Source: Toxoplasma gondii ME49
Taxonomy: Eukaryota; Apicomplexa; Conoidasida; Eucoccidiorida; Sarcocystidae
Assembly (NCBI RefSeq): GCF_000006565.2
Contig: NW_017383258.1
Coordinates: 1-18,196 of the forward strand
Length of the DNA stretch: 18,196 bases
Direction of reading: 5' to 3'
Part shown: one piece after another, positions 1 to 11,605 of the stretch
Layout: each line of letters starts with the position of its first letter
Numbering within the stretch: the stretch's first letter is position 1
Notes under the pieces: generated by a model
The model's database searches: none
What the model saw: the letters and a program-made list of their open reading frames with translations, nothing else
Told to the model about the DNA's origin: nothing
Made by a program: the position numbers and the translations under genes

Positions 1-660
1 GACATCGGTCTCCAAGCAGCAAATGTATGGACTTGGGTAGGGGGTGGGAAGTCTTCCCATCTGTTTTCTGCCTTGAACGAGAACATCCTTATTCCAACAG
101 GCACCTGATCCAGCACCGTTCCGCCTCACCTGCGTCGGTACAGATACGTAGCGGCCGGTGGTCTTTCCTTCCCTCGCTGCCTTCATCCTCGACCATCCAC
201 AGATGGCGTACACAGCTGGTATCTCTCGAGGAGACGGCTAAAGATGAAAAGACTTTGGGACAATCACGGCTACTTGCTGAAGATAGACGAGGGAAGATCT
301 AAGCCAACGGGAACTTTCGACTACAGTTTCTTGATTCCGACCACACATTCCACTTATCGTTGCAGGCCTAAGACGTGCCCAACAATGGCCACCCGGAGCT
401 CCTCAGACACGAGCTGCAATAGTTGTATGATGAAACAAAAACCATGCATCAAGCGAGAACGAAGAGAAGAGTGAGAGCTACACAGAAATATTTGTAATGC
501 AAAACAGTCCTTTTCGCCCCTGCATTGACATCGACTGGAATCATCGAAAGACGAGAGAAAGGTTTGCTGTTGGGAACAGGGGTGTAACAAAAAGAGATAA
601 CACCTAAAAGTGTATTATTGCTGGTTGTCGTTAACGTTCATATTATCTAGCCCCAGCGCA
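1..660. other. Gene-free left flank with distinct composition
   Basis: No gene is recognised. Composition changes from line to line: the first 60 bases hold 20 G against 12 C, and 541-600 hold 19 G against 6 C, unlike the C/A-rich + strand that dominates further right. Open frames at 27-302 (+), 244-474 (+) and 354-590 (-) are short, mutually overlapping, low in domain-like character and match no family I know. The segment could be UTR, intron or intergenic DNA of ordinary chromosome next to the repeat domain, but I see no clear exon and cannot assign a strand. Confidence 0.4.
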
Positions 661-2683
661 CATTGAGTATACATGAGAAGCGTGAGGAAGTCCATCGTAT
701 TCTCACCATTCTACCAATCGTCCGGTGAAAGCCTCAAAAACCGACGCACCCCCGTGAACAAAACTGGAAGGTGTTGCGCGTCATAGGTCGCAATTCGCGT
801 AGAGACGGAGCAATTAACCACCTGAACAAACGTCTCGCCACCCTATGAACCAGCACACGACGAACTACATCCTGCCATTGTTTGCAGTCCTCTTCTCCTG
901 TACAGCGTCTGCAACACCCCCCACCAACAATCGTTCCCTTTTCAGAGTACACATACTCTTGGCGAAGCAATGGACGCCAGGCGGCATCTCCCCTGTCATA
1001 ACAGGACCGCACTGGATACAGCGATCGGCGCCAACGCTGGTAGTCCACCGTTTACAATTGATGCAGTGTTTCACCTCGCAATTCTGCGGCAACAGACAAT
1101 GACCATTCTGGAGCAGACCTGCGAGAGGTTCTAGCGCGCGTCCTTTTATCCGCGCACAAGTATGACGCCTAGAACGTCATTCCTACGGCCATCGCCTAGG
1201 TCTTTACAACAACAGAGCAAATAATCTAATACACAAGGTGGTGCATCCTATCTCAACTGGCCGCCTAAGTCTTGCGATACACCTGACTCCGGCGTGATGA
1301 ACAGACATACGGCAACTGGCGGCGCTGGTGCCTTCGGCGGTCCGACGTCAACAAACGGTCCGCATCCGACCGCGAATGACACAAACACAAACCGCTCTGT
1401 ACACCTTCTCGACTGCTGCTGCCACCGTCCCAGTCGTCATCCGACTCGTTGTAAGGACAAAACAAGCTCTGGGTTTAGTATAAGCACGACATTCGCTCTC
1501 GTGCCGCCACTGTTTCTCTGCCTCATACTACAGTTCACGACGGCCAACGGACACTACACCCCGCGGCAAATACCCTGTCTTGCGTTGTCCACTCGCCCCT
1601 ATTCGCTCCATTCGCGATGCAGCCTCCTTCCAGCTTAGCCACAGAAAGCACAACGGGGGTACGGGTGGCAGTCCTGGCCTTATTACCTCCTCCAGAATCA
1701 CACAACTATACTCGCCACACCTGCTGATCACGGTTTGAATGCCTCACACTACCGATCCACCTGACTAGCGTAATAAAGGACCTCGATTATGGCCTGCGTA
1801 CCCTACCAAAATCAGCAGTTTCTGACAGGCATCATAGATATCACATCTACGGGCTCAGATTCGCTTTCTACGCAGAAACAACGAGCGGCCGACAAGCAGA
1901 TTTTGACGTGGCGAATCCATTCTCAGACAGTCACTTTCCACAAGAAGTCACCGCACTGCGCCAGATACGCAGACCTCCATTCCCTCGGGGGGAGGGGGAC
2001 GATGCGACGACACGCGTGGTAACCGACAACCTATGACGCAAAACAGTATGAAGTGCCTGCCACACGTGTTGAACCATCAACTGATCGGGTTCGTCATATG
2101 TGCCGTGGTATCAGCAAGACGAATCCAATTGTTAGCACGAGACACGTCACCGGTTCCCCTGTGTTCACGTACTACATCACGAACCCAGCATCATGCATCC
2201 CACTCAAAGCCATGTGGCTGACTATGCATGATCGGACGGTTCGGGGCAAGGAATTAACGACACATGAACTGTGCACGGTCGCCATCTCCACCGCCACTTC
2301 TCACGACACTGCTGATGATGGGAGCCCTTCCTTCGATAGCCGTGCCCATTAGAACTTGCTGAGTCTGCAAAAATGTGGCGCCACAATATGAGAATATTGA
2401 AGAACGATGCCTGCCATCGCCTACACAGTATTCTATCAATTAAGAAAGTACCTCACCAAACCGTCCAGCACCAAGGCAACAGCACACCGAGCGGCAGGAC
2501 AACGTACCTTGTCCAGTTGCCATATATTGAAAACCCGCGACACAGCGGCTCCCGCAACACATACCTCTTCTGACCTGACGTGGTACTCATTTGCAGCTGC
2601 CACCCTCACCGTTGTCTTTTGTAAAATAATCGAAGACAGAGAAATATCCGGCAAGACAAAGGGACTGTGCAAGATATTCCGAC
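661..2683. other. Unique gene-free sequence left of the first tandem doublet
   Basis: About 2 kb of high-complexity sequence with no supported gene, RNA or mobile element. From roughly 700 the + strand becomes C/A-rich and stays so for most of the window. None of the ~20-bp core motifs found further right was seen here. The last 50 bases or so (about 2651-2683) match the DNA just before the second copy of the doublet (about 4311-4343) at roughly 75-80% without indels. Similarity to the repeat unit therefore starts before the near-identical part does. Confidence 0.5.
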
Positions 2684-3178
2684 GGGCGCACAGGTCTGGC
2701 ATGTTGATCCACGAGCCGAGCCAGTGCTGCTCAATCACAGGTGTAGTGGATCCCAACCCAGCTGCACTCACGATAACCATGCGTTCCTTGAGAACCTTGT
2801 GTTCAGGCGATCATGGAGACAACGACTTCCTCTTCTTTCTTGCACTTTCAATCCGTTCATACGAATACCAAGGTAGTAGACCAAAGTCACACGAGGGCAG
2901 CTGTAATATGCCCGGACACATGCCGCTGCTGCGAGATTTAATTCACATCGACCGCATTTCCGTCAGCTGCCACGCGGCTATGTTCAGTTCTTACGCTACT
3001 CTAGCTTCGATCCACGACATGTCGCAAAACACATGACTGCAACACTCCACTCGTCATTACAACTACTTCCGGTTCACAACGACGTACAGTCACACCATAT
3101 GTCTTTCCTATCGGATACATCCGGTATCGTCAACCCTCCAAGACTAGACTGCTCTCCAGTGTCAAGTCCTATATCCGC

Positions 3179-3198
3179 TGCCTACCGCCTGTGTGCGG
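3179..3198 (+). repeat. Core motif, copy 1 (doublet 1A)
   Basis: TGCCTACCGCCTGTGTGCGG, the best form of the dispersed core. It is followed within 20 bases by the palindrome CACGTG (3214-3219). Function unknown. Confidence 0.65.
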
Positions 3199-3425
3199 AA
3201 TCAAAACAGCCGTCACGTGGCAGATGGGAGTCAGATGACGCCATCGAATCGCGTCGCGACTGATGGTGGACGGGCGGTATGTGGGACGTCCACGGCAATC
3301 CGAACTCAAAACTAGTATCCCATATGACAACCGTGTGACGTAGCTGAACTACTCGTCAGTCGCCGTAATGCTGGTATATTCACGAACCGTATCGTGTGCG
3401 AAGTGGGCAATCCTCCAGGTGACGG

Positions 3426-3445
3426 NNNNNNNNNNNNNNNNNNNN
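3426..3445. other. Assembly gap (20 N)
   Basis: Twenty N bases lie inside copy A of the first doublet. Copy B has 50 bases (5086-5135) between the same flanking bases, so the N run is probably a placeholder for about 50 bp. The surrounding sequence carries most of the copy A/copy B differences, as expected for low-quality read ends. Confidence 0.97.
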
Positions 3446-4269
3446 GAGGCGAGTATGTCGGAGAACGCGGAGAACCGTGAGAGGGCCAGGCATACCCATC
3501 GGTGCACGAGTCGTCAATGTAGGGCTCTATCCACCATGCAGACGGAATGTGGTAGCTGATTCGGCACCGCGACGAAGAAATCCATCGCTTTCTGTAAACC
3601 CCAGAGAGGCAACCACGGTACAACGGCTCCACTCACACAACAATCAAGCCACCGCCTGAGATACTGTTTTGGCTCACGTACACCCGTATCCTTCTTCGAG
3701 GTCGTACGCCGTCGAAATGGCGTTCATACGGAATGACGAACTCCGTAGATCAACGGAGGAACAAGCATGACGAGGGTGTTACGTCACGCATTCCTGATGG
3801 ACTAGGTTCTCCGTAAAAACAGCTCAAACGCGGCGTCGCGTGCCATTTTTTCTGTCCGACAAGGGCACCTAAGCGCTATGCACTCATTGCACGAACCGCG
3901 TAATCGTTACAACAACAGCGCGCAACTCAGTCATCATGCACTGCTTCCACATTAATCCTCCCTCCCTCCCGTACTGCCTCAAGCTGACACAATCCCACCG
4001 TCATCCCGAAGCGAATAGAAACGACGTGGTCGTCTTTCGTCCGAGTTTCTATATGCCGCCTACCGTCGCTTATCATCTGAAGTGCTATCGCATCACCGCC
4101 AGCTCACGCAGTGGCACGCAGTAGTTCAATACATCGACCCTCCAAAAATGACAAATCAGACATTGACTCTCTTCTCGTCGTCGCTCGCGCGGTGAGTCAC
4201 CACGTATACACTAACCATCGCTCGTCGTTATGTCACCCAGTTCCTACTTCGCGTTTCTGGAATGGAGGC

Positions 4270-4343
4270 GGACAGGGAAGCAGCAGGAGACAAAAACTGA
4301 ACACCGTCCAGCCCGACAGAGAGACTGAGCAAGGTATTGCGCT
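4270..4343 (+). repeat. Diverged linker between the two copies of doublet 1
   Basis: These 74 bp separate the near-identical copies. The right half matches the DNA before copy A (about 2651-2683) at around 75-80% without gaps. The left 25 bases match the DNA after copy B (5964-5989) at about 70%, and the similarity then fades. The linker therefore appears to be part of the same repeat unit that escaped homogenisation, rather than unrelated inserted DNA. Confidence 0.6.
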
Positions 4344-5963
4344 GGGCGCACAGGTCTGGCATGTTGATCCACGAGCCGAGCCAGTGCTGCTCAATCACAG
4401 GTGTAGTGGATCCCAACCCAGCTGCACTCACGATAACCATGCGTTCCTTGAGAACCTTGTGTTCAGGCGATCATGGAGACAACGACTTCCTCTTCTTTCT
4501 TGCACTTTCAATCCGTTCATACGAATACCAAGGTAGTAGACCAAAGTCACACGAGGGCAGCTGTAATATGCCCGGACACATGCCGCTGCTGCGAGATTTA
4601 ATTCACATCGACCGCATTTCCGTCAGCTGCCACGCGGCTATGTTCAGTTCTTACGCTACTCTAGCTTCGATCCACGACATGTCGCAAAACACATGACTGC
4701 AACACTCCACTCGTCATTACAACTACTTCCGGTTCACAACGACGTACAGTCACACCATATGTCTTTCCTATCGGATACATCCGGTATCGTCAACCCTCCA
4801 AGACTAGACTGCTCTCCAGTGTCAAGTCCTATATCCGCTGCCTACCGCCTGTGTGCGGAATCAAAACAGCCGTCACGTGGCAGATGGGAGTCAGATGACG
4901 CCATCGAATCGCGTCGCGACTGATGGTGGACGGGCGGTATGTGGGACGTCCACGGCAATCCGAACTCAAAACTAGTATCCCATATGACAACCGTGTGACG
5001 TAGCTGAACTACTCGTCAGTCGCCGTAATGCTGGTATATTCACGAAACGTATCGTGTGCGACGTGGGCAATCCTCCAGGTGACGGTTGGTAGCTACAGGT
5101 GTATCCCGACGGTCACCCATAAAGAAGACATGGCCGAGGCGAGTCTGTGCGGAGAACGCGGAGAAACCGTGAGAGGGCCAGGCATACCCATCGGTGCACG
5201 AGTCGTCAATGTAGGGCTCTATCCACCATGCAGACGGAATTGTGTAGCTGGATTCGGCACCGCGACGAAGAAATCCATCGCTTTCTGGTAAACCCCAGAG
5301 AGGCAACCACGGTACAACGGCTCCACTCACACAACAATCAAGCCACCGCCTGAGATACTGTTTTGACTCACGTACACCCGTATCCTTCTTCGAGGTCGTA
5401 CGCCGTCGAAATGGCGTTCATACGGAATGACGAACTCCGTAGATCAACGGAGGAACAAGCATGACGAGGGTGTTACGTCACGCATTCCTGATGGACTAGG
5501 TTCTCCGTAAAAACAGCTCAAACGCGGCGTCGCGTGCCATTTTTTCTGTCCGACAAGGGCACCTAAGCGCTATGCACTCATTGCACGAACCGCGTAATCG
5601 TTACAACAACAGCGCGCAACTCAGTCATCATGCACTGCTTCCACATTAATCCTCCCTCCCTCCCGTACTGCCTCAAGCTGACACAATCCCACCGTCATCC
5701 CGAAGCGAATAGAAACGACGTGGTCGTCTTTCGTCCGAGTTTCTATATGCCGCCTACCGTCGCTTATCATCTGAAGTGCTATCGCATCACCGCCAGCACA
5801 CGCAGTGGCACGCAGTAGTTCAATACATCGACCCTCCAAAAATGACAAATCAGACATTGACTCTCTTCTCGTCGTCGCTCGCGCGGTGAGTCACCACGTA
5901 TACACTAACCATCGCTCGTCGTTATGTCACCCAGTTCCTACTTCGCGTTTCTGGAATGGAGGC
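4344..5963 (+). repeat. Tandem doublet 1, copy B (~1.6 kb, complete)
   Basis: Direct repeat of 2684-4269, giving the uninterrupted sequence of the unit (1620 bp). It includes the core motif at 4839-4858 and the 50 bases (5086-5135) missing from copy A. Open frames in it are not preserved with the same start as in copy A: the frame ending at 3036 in copy A opens upstream of the repeat at 2407, whereas the matching frame here opens in the linker at 4337. I therefore treat them as chance frames. Confidence 0.93.
4839..4858 (+). repeat. Core motif, copy 2 (doublet 1B)
   Basis: Identical to the copy at 3179, 1660 bases downstream, as part of the duplicated unit. CACGTG follows at 4874-4879. Confidence 0.65.
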
Positions 5964-6487
5964 ACACAGGAAAGCATCAGAACACGATAGTGCATGTGAA
6001 GATGCTACGTCCTTGGTAAAATCGACCTGGCGTGATGTCCCAGAGCCCGTGCGATATCCAGGCGCTGGTGGATATAAGGGCGTGTGCCACCAATTGCACG
6101 AACACTTTGTGCCACGTGTCTCCTCTGCACAATTTTCTCAAGCAGTGTTGACGTTCTTTCTCTGGGACCCGCTATCGCCGTATCACCACCTGCCAGCTGT
6201 AGAGCAAGGCACGCGGACCTCCATGTCGACTAGCTGGAAATATTCCACATTAGTCCGAATCCGTTGCCAGTCCCACATTTCTTCGACACAGGGGTCACAC
6301 ACACGCGAACTGAAGACAAGCGTATCTAAGACATGCCTCTCGACGCAGCACCATGCCCGCCGCCACTACTACCCCGATCCTCTTTCGGCTCAGTGCCTGG
6401 CGCGTACCCACCGGATGCCTCGACGCCTCGAGCGCCTCGTTCCTTCCTACACCACACTGGTCACAACACATTGTATCGTGCAACCCT

Positions 6488-6507
6488 TGCCTACCACCTG
6501 TGCATGT
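6488..6507 (+). repeat. Core motif, degenerate copy
   Basis: TGCCTACCACCTGTGCATGT, in otherwise unique DNA, 1649 bases after the previous copy. Sixteen or so of the 20 positions agree with the best form. Confidence 0.45.
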
Positions 6508-8043
6508 GGGCGACCCCAATCGTGATGTTGCCGCACGAAATCAGCCGCAGCCACTGTGCTGTGTCCCCGTTCGTGAAACACGGCCTGTGCTAAGTGGTTG
6601 CGCCACCTGGTGCAACCGCTAACATGGGGACCTTGAGCGGCTCGAGCCAGAGCAACGTACCTGCCACACTCCGTCTGCACCCTGGCTGCAGCGAGCGCGA
6701 GAGCACATGTCATTCGTCACTTATCCAACGTGGACCAATCTCCTTAATATTATGTGGAGCGGCAGGTGGGTGCCGCTGGACACCCACACAGCACACTCTG
6801 TTGGAGAGGCAGTCGGGTAGTTGTTCTCTCGTCGGAGGCTAATACCACAGGCCTCTTGCACCGAATGTAGCGAATCAGCATCAGCCGAGTGAGAATCGAT
6901 AAATGACTGTTTCGAGGGCAACAAGACCGCTCTCACAAATCCCATGCCCAAAACGTGAAACGGCCAGCAGAGGCGTCGCCTATTGTAGTCCAACGGGCAG
7001 CTGAGACCACCATGTCAAATGTGGCCCTCATACGTCTTTAATATTCTCCATCAACTACACATGGTCGCCTGGGAAAACACCGCGATGTATGGTCGTACCG
7101 TGCGCTCAAACTCACCGAAGACACGAACCGTTGAAAGCCCACTTATTTCCATCGAGGCGGCTACGCGGCGTGCCCCAGCTGTTCAGCGATTGTGCGCGAA
7201 GTACACGCCAGGTTTCGGAGATCATGTTAACTGCCATTTGGGAGCGCAGCAGGAGCTGGTGGCTACATGCATGCAATGAATATCATATGTGACGCACAGA
7301 ATTCAGACGTTCAGCAGCATATGGTGCTGCTCGTCGGGCGGCAGTTCTTTGCGAGAGCCCCAAGCCTACGTACCCGCGCAAACTGTGGAATGATGGCCAC
7401 GCTATTGTCGAGAACCATACTGCACAACGCTGGCTGGCTCACCCAAGGCTCTCTCCCGCCAATGACTCTCATTCAACCTCCTGCTACTCAACTGTTTCAA
7501 GAACCATGCATGCAGCCACATGCTAGTGCGGCTTGCTCCACCCTTCCCCCCTTGCCGTGTTACACCGATAAAGACGGAGGTCATGCTTACCTCTTGCGTT
7601 CCATTCACTTATAGAGGTCAGTATCGCTTGCGTATCCCTTTTCTCCACGCAACCGCGTTAGTTCGACAGCCCGTCACATTCCGCATTGTAACATTTTCGT
7701 AGGCAGGACGGCGTCACGGAATGCGACCGTGCTTCGATGTGCGTGGGCGGATGCAGCCCCCCCCAAGGAACAGCCAACGACCGCTACTGGTGTTGCTTTT
7801 CCCTATCCAAAACCTGTATCATCAACCCGTATTTTGTACGGCTTCTGCGTAGTGCGTGAACGCTATGGTCGGTCGTACTCAAACTGGAGAATCACTGCCA
7901 CTCACACGCCCTTCATGTTCACCAACCAAGTACTGCATGTGGCACCGTGCCTGTAGCATACCTGCAGCACGGCCATATCCTCTCCATTCCCAGCCCTCCC
8001 CCCAACCACATTGACCAACCACGCTGACACGTCCGCCAGCTGT

Positions 8044-8063
8044 TACCTACCGCCTTTGAGGAA
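8044..8063 (+). repeat. Core motif, degenerate copy
   Basis: TACCTACCGCCTTTGAGGAA. The first 12 bases agree with the core except for one substitution; the right half is poorly kept. It lies 1556 bases after the previous copy. Confidence 0.35.
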
Positions 8064-9739
8064 AAGCGAAGAAGCCGTTTCATCAGTTGCTGGAAACAGT
8101 CGAGACCTCCAACCAGGGACTTTGATGGCTACACGCTCCTCACATTCCCAGCATCTGGTGCGGCCAGAGTTTCGTGCCTTCAGGGTGCTGAGGACTCCAA
8201 GCAGCACGGCCATAGGAAACAGTGCAAACGCACATCAAATGCCTTCCACTTTCCACCAGTATACGTGCACTCATGCATCCTCTCGAAGCCTACGGCCATG
8301 AATTTTCGACAACGTCTCTTCAGCCATACCTGCAACCCCTCCGAGCTTTTACCGTTGGAGGAGACCACGTAGCGAAACTGTCAGTGGATTGGTGACAAGG
8401 CCAGACGAAACTTCCCGTCGGCTGCGCGGAACAACCACAAGGACCCGACTGAAGGTTTGTGCTGCCACGATCGACAGCATACTCTGACAATCAACGACAC
8501 ACGGAAAAGCGCACCGCGTCCAAACACGTTACTGTGAGTCTTCATCTCAGACAGGGCTGCAATGCACCATCGTGCGACTCCGTTGCGGCGGAAAAGAAGC
8601 TAGACCCGCACTGCTTGATGTGGAAAAGGTGGCGACGAAACCCAGCCAAGAAGCCAAACCCGCTGACACAACCTACTGTGTAGACGTATGTGCCGTTGCA
8701 TGTTTTGTAAGAGTCTAGCCTTCCCTAAAAAACACACATCTGAATTCACGTATCTCTTGCACTGCCATACACGAGAACCTATGCACTGATGCCCTACTGG
8801 GTTTACGGACTGCCTACCACGGTGGCTGAACTCGACCTCAATGTCCAGCTTGATAATTTAATGTTCTGCCGGTCATGGCTCCCGTTCGGTAACTCGACGC
8901 TCCGTACCGCTCGTTGCTGCCAAAGGATGGGACCATCGTAGTGATAACAAGGCTGTACTGTTTTGCAACCGATTGCAGCACTCCCTGGCTTCACGGCTGC
9001 ACATAGTCTTTTTGCTGAAAACGTCCCAACAAGTAAGATAGCAAGCATGTGATGGCAAGTCCGTCCGCCAGTCGACTATTGATGCCCGACTTCCGGAACT
9101 TTCTCTCCGTCACCCAGCATAACCACATCCACAGAAAGGAACACACCGACACATGCTTGTCACCTGGGCAGCCGGATCTTACGGATTGTTCCTAGACCCC
9201 AACACAGATGTAGCGCCACTCACACCACCAGTGGTCATCATTGAAGCATGTTTTCAGACGTGCGCATGCAGCACGTAATCCCACAGATGGGAGCTGCTGA
9301 TCGACTGTCACGGGCCTGGCGGATCCACAAGCAGCTGTCAATCAAGGCAACGGCGCATGCTTCACAATTTTTGGTTCTGGGAGGCAAACGTTCAGCTACA
9401 CTGTCACCTGAATATACGCCCCGTCGTGGCTGACTGGCCACAGGGAAGGCCAGATGTCACGTGAGGGAGTATGCGAGAAGAATTCCACATTGGCAACAGT
9501 TCCATCGCCTGTCCTGAGACCCCTTTTGACTCTTACGCGGCAACTCACGCTGCGATCCGAACAGCATCCCCAAAACATGAAACGTCGACAACATAGCTGC
9601 TGCTGGCGCTAGCCATGGTAACATACAGCATGTGGTCCTGCCCATGCCCCACACTCCATGCGACGCCTGGACGCCCCAAGCTTATCAACTCCGCAGTTGC
9701 TACACTGACTACCGCTAAGGTGTCACGTGATTCGACCGC

Positions 9740-9759
9740 TGCCTCCCGCCTGTTTGAAA
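9740..9759 (+). repeat. Core motif, degenerate copy
   Basis: TGCCTCCCGCCTGTTTGAAA, 1696 bases after the previous copy. The left 14 bases differ from the best form at one position. A CACGTG lies just upstream at 9724-9729. Confidence 0.4.
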
Positions 9760-9921
9760 GTCCAGAGAAGCAATAACAGGGCTCCGTGAAGGCACACAAT
9801 GGCGGTAAGTCTCACTCGACCTGTGACGGATGCGCTGTCCATGACCCCAGTACTTCGTGGTTCGAGTAGCCGCCAGCCTTCCAGGGTGCCAAAACCAGGA
9901 CACATGGATGACACACCTGGA

Positions 9922-10563
9922 GTGCCCCAAGTCGCCATGCTGTCGCGGTCGTACTTTTCTTTCCTGGAACCATCCAACGACGTGAAGCGATTCAAAACGG
10001 ACATCACTAACAATAGAGTATGTCGCCACGCGCGCTCAACCCGAAGCCCTCTCCCGTGAGCATCGAGACTAGTCGATCCGAAATCTACTGCAACAAAGGG
10101 CACGACGCTTTCCTGCAAGACGTCACATTATTGTGTGAGCGTCGACTTTCGACATGGCCTTCTGCCGCTTCCAAGCTCCACCATCACAGGGCGGCAATAC
10201 CAACGCCCACATGATCCGCCAGCATCTCTGCGAGCTGCACGCCTCATCAACGTTTCCGTTACGCACGCTGCGGCCGTGCGTCGCTCTCATGCTGCTCAAC
10301 CAGCAATCCAAATCTCGTCTCCCAACACACAAACACGTATAACTCATGGTCAGGCCGCCGATGAAACTACCCTCGGCCCACTTCCTTCTATTGTTTCGTC
10401 CCGGTCGCACGCCTTGCGACTGTGTTGTGTCTCTCCATCCTGCCTCCATCACATTGATTTCCGGTGAGTCATGCCTTCCAGCCGGTGCCTACCGCCTGTG
10501 CGTCGAACCAAATCGCGTGCGACCTCGACAAGTAGCCAATGCCCTACCCTACGCACTGCCTTG
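9922..10563 (+). repeat. Tandem doublet 2, copy A (642 bp)
   Basis: Matches 11606-12247 at a constant offset of 1684 bp without indels. I find three substitutions: within a C/T difference near 10441, at 10509 (c versus a) and at 10530 (a versus g). The left edge is sharp. On the right, colinear similarity continues at roughly 65-70% for about 60 bases, to 10624. It contains the core motif at 10486-10505. No coding function is supported. Confidence 0.93.
10486..10505 (+). repeat. Core motif (doublet 2A)
   Basis: TGCCTACCGCCTGTGCGTCG, followed by GAACCAAA, similar to GAATCAAA after the doublet 1 copies. This links doublets 1 and 2 even though the rest of their units does not align by eye. Confidence 0.6.
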
Positions 10564-11605
10564 GACCTCGATGCCCGATGCATGGTCCGTGGGGAGCGCA
10601 TGCAGTGGCCGCCAGGCCCCAAGGAGATCAACAACAGGACACGTGCATGAGACTCCTCCGATGCTCGTACGTCTCTGGGAGTCGAGTCACCACATTGGTC
10701 GTCCCATAAGGGTGGGAAACGACTTCGCCAGAGTTGGTGCCTACACGAAGGAAACGCTCCACATGTACACGCGGGAGAAACGCCGTGGAACGCGTTCGCG
10801 TCTCAAGCCATTCAGTGGACTAGAAACAACGCGAGGCGACTCGATCGCTGGGCGTCGTGTCTCACGTGGACCTCAGTAACCGCCAACAGAGGCTTCGGCT
10901 GAAAGCAAACGACACTCAGGTGGGGACGCCCACGACGGACACAAATGCTGTGGTGCGACGATTCTGCCTGGTGCGGTGCAGCCGTCGACGCGAGTCACAT
11001 ACCATCTGGGGCTGCGACGCACCGTTCCGTCACCACGTACTACAGCGAGTACCGGCAGGCAACACATTTGATACGCTGAATACGACATCTCGAATGACAA
11101 CACACAGACGAAACCTAGAGAGCACATGTAGTTGACCATGATGTAAAGGGGCGTGTCGCCAACGCCTCCGGTTCAGCGCCGCAGCACCGAACGTGCCTGC
11201 GTGTGTTCCGTTCGCCGACAAAAGTAGAAATCAATGCATGATCGGCATGGACCTAGCCTGGGTGCCTATCAACGCCTGCTGTGGCGAGACGAAACGTCCA
11301 GCACTGCATCAGCATGTGGTTCCGGTGAATGTCTTCCGCCCCAAACAAGCCTCTGCGTACCTCCTGAACCTTCAGGAACATGCCACTAACATGTCCCAGA
11401 GAATATTCAACATCGCCTTGCACTTCTCACACAGTCTTCCGCCGAAAAGGCGCTCACAACCTCTGAATACTCAAGCCGCTTCATTGCCTACTCAACCAGT
11501 GACACGATAGCGCACCTCGCCCCTTATCTCTCCTCGCAACGACAGTGGTGGAGCCAATACCTCCTTGACGCCTCGACGTCACTCCTGCCACGCGGTTCAC
11601 CACGC
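10564..11605. other. Gene-free sequence between the copies of doublet 2
   Basis: No gene is recognised. The first ~60 bases are colinear with 12248-12308 at about 65-70% identity with no gaps, both ending in a shared AGGCCCCAAGG. Weaker similarity may extend further, for example near 10691 against 12376. The frame at 10346-10879 crosses from the repeat into this DNA, but its counterpart in copy B stops at 12266, which argues against a conserved protein. Confidence 0.5.

Larger units (their letters stand above)
2684..4269 (+). repeat. Tandem doublet 1, copy A (~1.6 kb, interrupted by N gap)
   Basis: Near-identical to 4344-5963. From 2684 to 3386 I find no difference from 4344-5046. Two substitutions lie at 3387 and 3402, just before the N gap, and a cluster of substitutions and one-base indels lies at about 3454-3595, just after it. 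Only two further substitutions (3672 and 4104) were found up to 4269. The offset is 1660 bp before the gap and 1694 bp at the right end. The unit contains the ~20-bp core motif at 3179-3198, no gene, no terminal inverted repeats and no transposase. It looks like a recent segmental tandem duplication or conversion event. Confidence 0.93.
5964..9921. other. Unique gene-free sequence between doublets 1 and 2
   Basis: Nearly 4 kb without a supported gene. The longest frame (5956-6525, +, 189 codons) starts inside the end of copy B, has no recognisable domain and runs through C/A-rich sequence where stops are rare. The segment holds degenerate copies of the core motif at 6488, 8044 and 9740. It also holds two copies of an AAAACRTGAAACG-like word (near 6948 and 9570), a small hairpin at 7313-7331 and a run of eight C at 7757-7764. 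It may consist of heavily diverged repeat units, but I could not align whole units by eye. Confidence 0.5.

Noticed and set aside
2407..3036. Longest + strand frame, 209 codons
   Set aside because: It starts in unique DNA and enters doublet 1. The matching frame in copy B opens at a different place (4337) and there is no domain, codon pattern or conserved start. The C/A-rich strand makes long chance frames likely.
2684..5963. Doublet 1 as a transposon or LTR pair
   Set aside because: No transposase or reverse transcriptase frame, no terminal inverted repeats or target-site duplication, and the copies are adjacent with diverged edges. Tandem duplication or conversion fits better.
5956..6525. 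189-codon + strand frame
   Set aside because: It begins in the last bases of copy B and continues into unique DNA, with no recognisable domain, signal or membrane segment. I regard it as a chance frame.
7757..7764. Run of eight C
   Set aside because: A simple homopolymer in C-rich DNA; not informative and possibly a length error.
8723..8729. CCCTAAA, the coccidian-type telomere repeat unit
   Set aside because: A single copy, not in tandem; no telomeric array is present anywhere in the window.
8811..8830. Possible tenth core motif (TGCCTACCAC start)
   Set aside because: Only the first 9-10 bases match. It breaks the spacing and the right half shows no agreement, so I did not count it.
10346..10879. 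177-codon + strand frame across doublet 2A
   Set aside because: The counterpart in copy B is cut short at 12266 after only 78 codons, so the protein is not conserved between copies.
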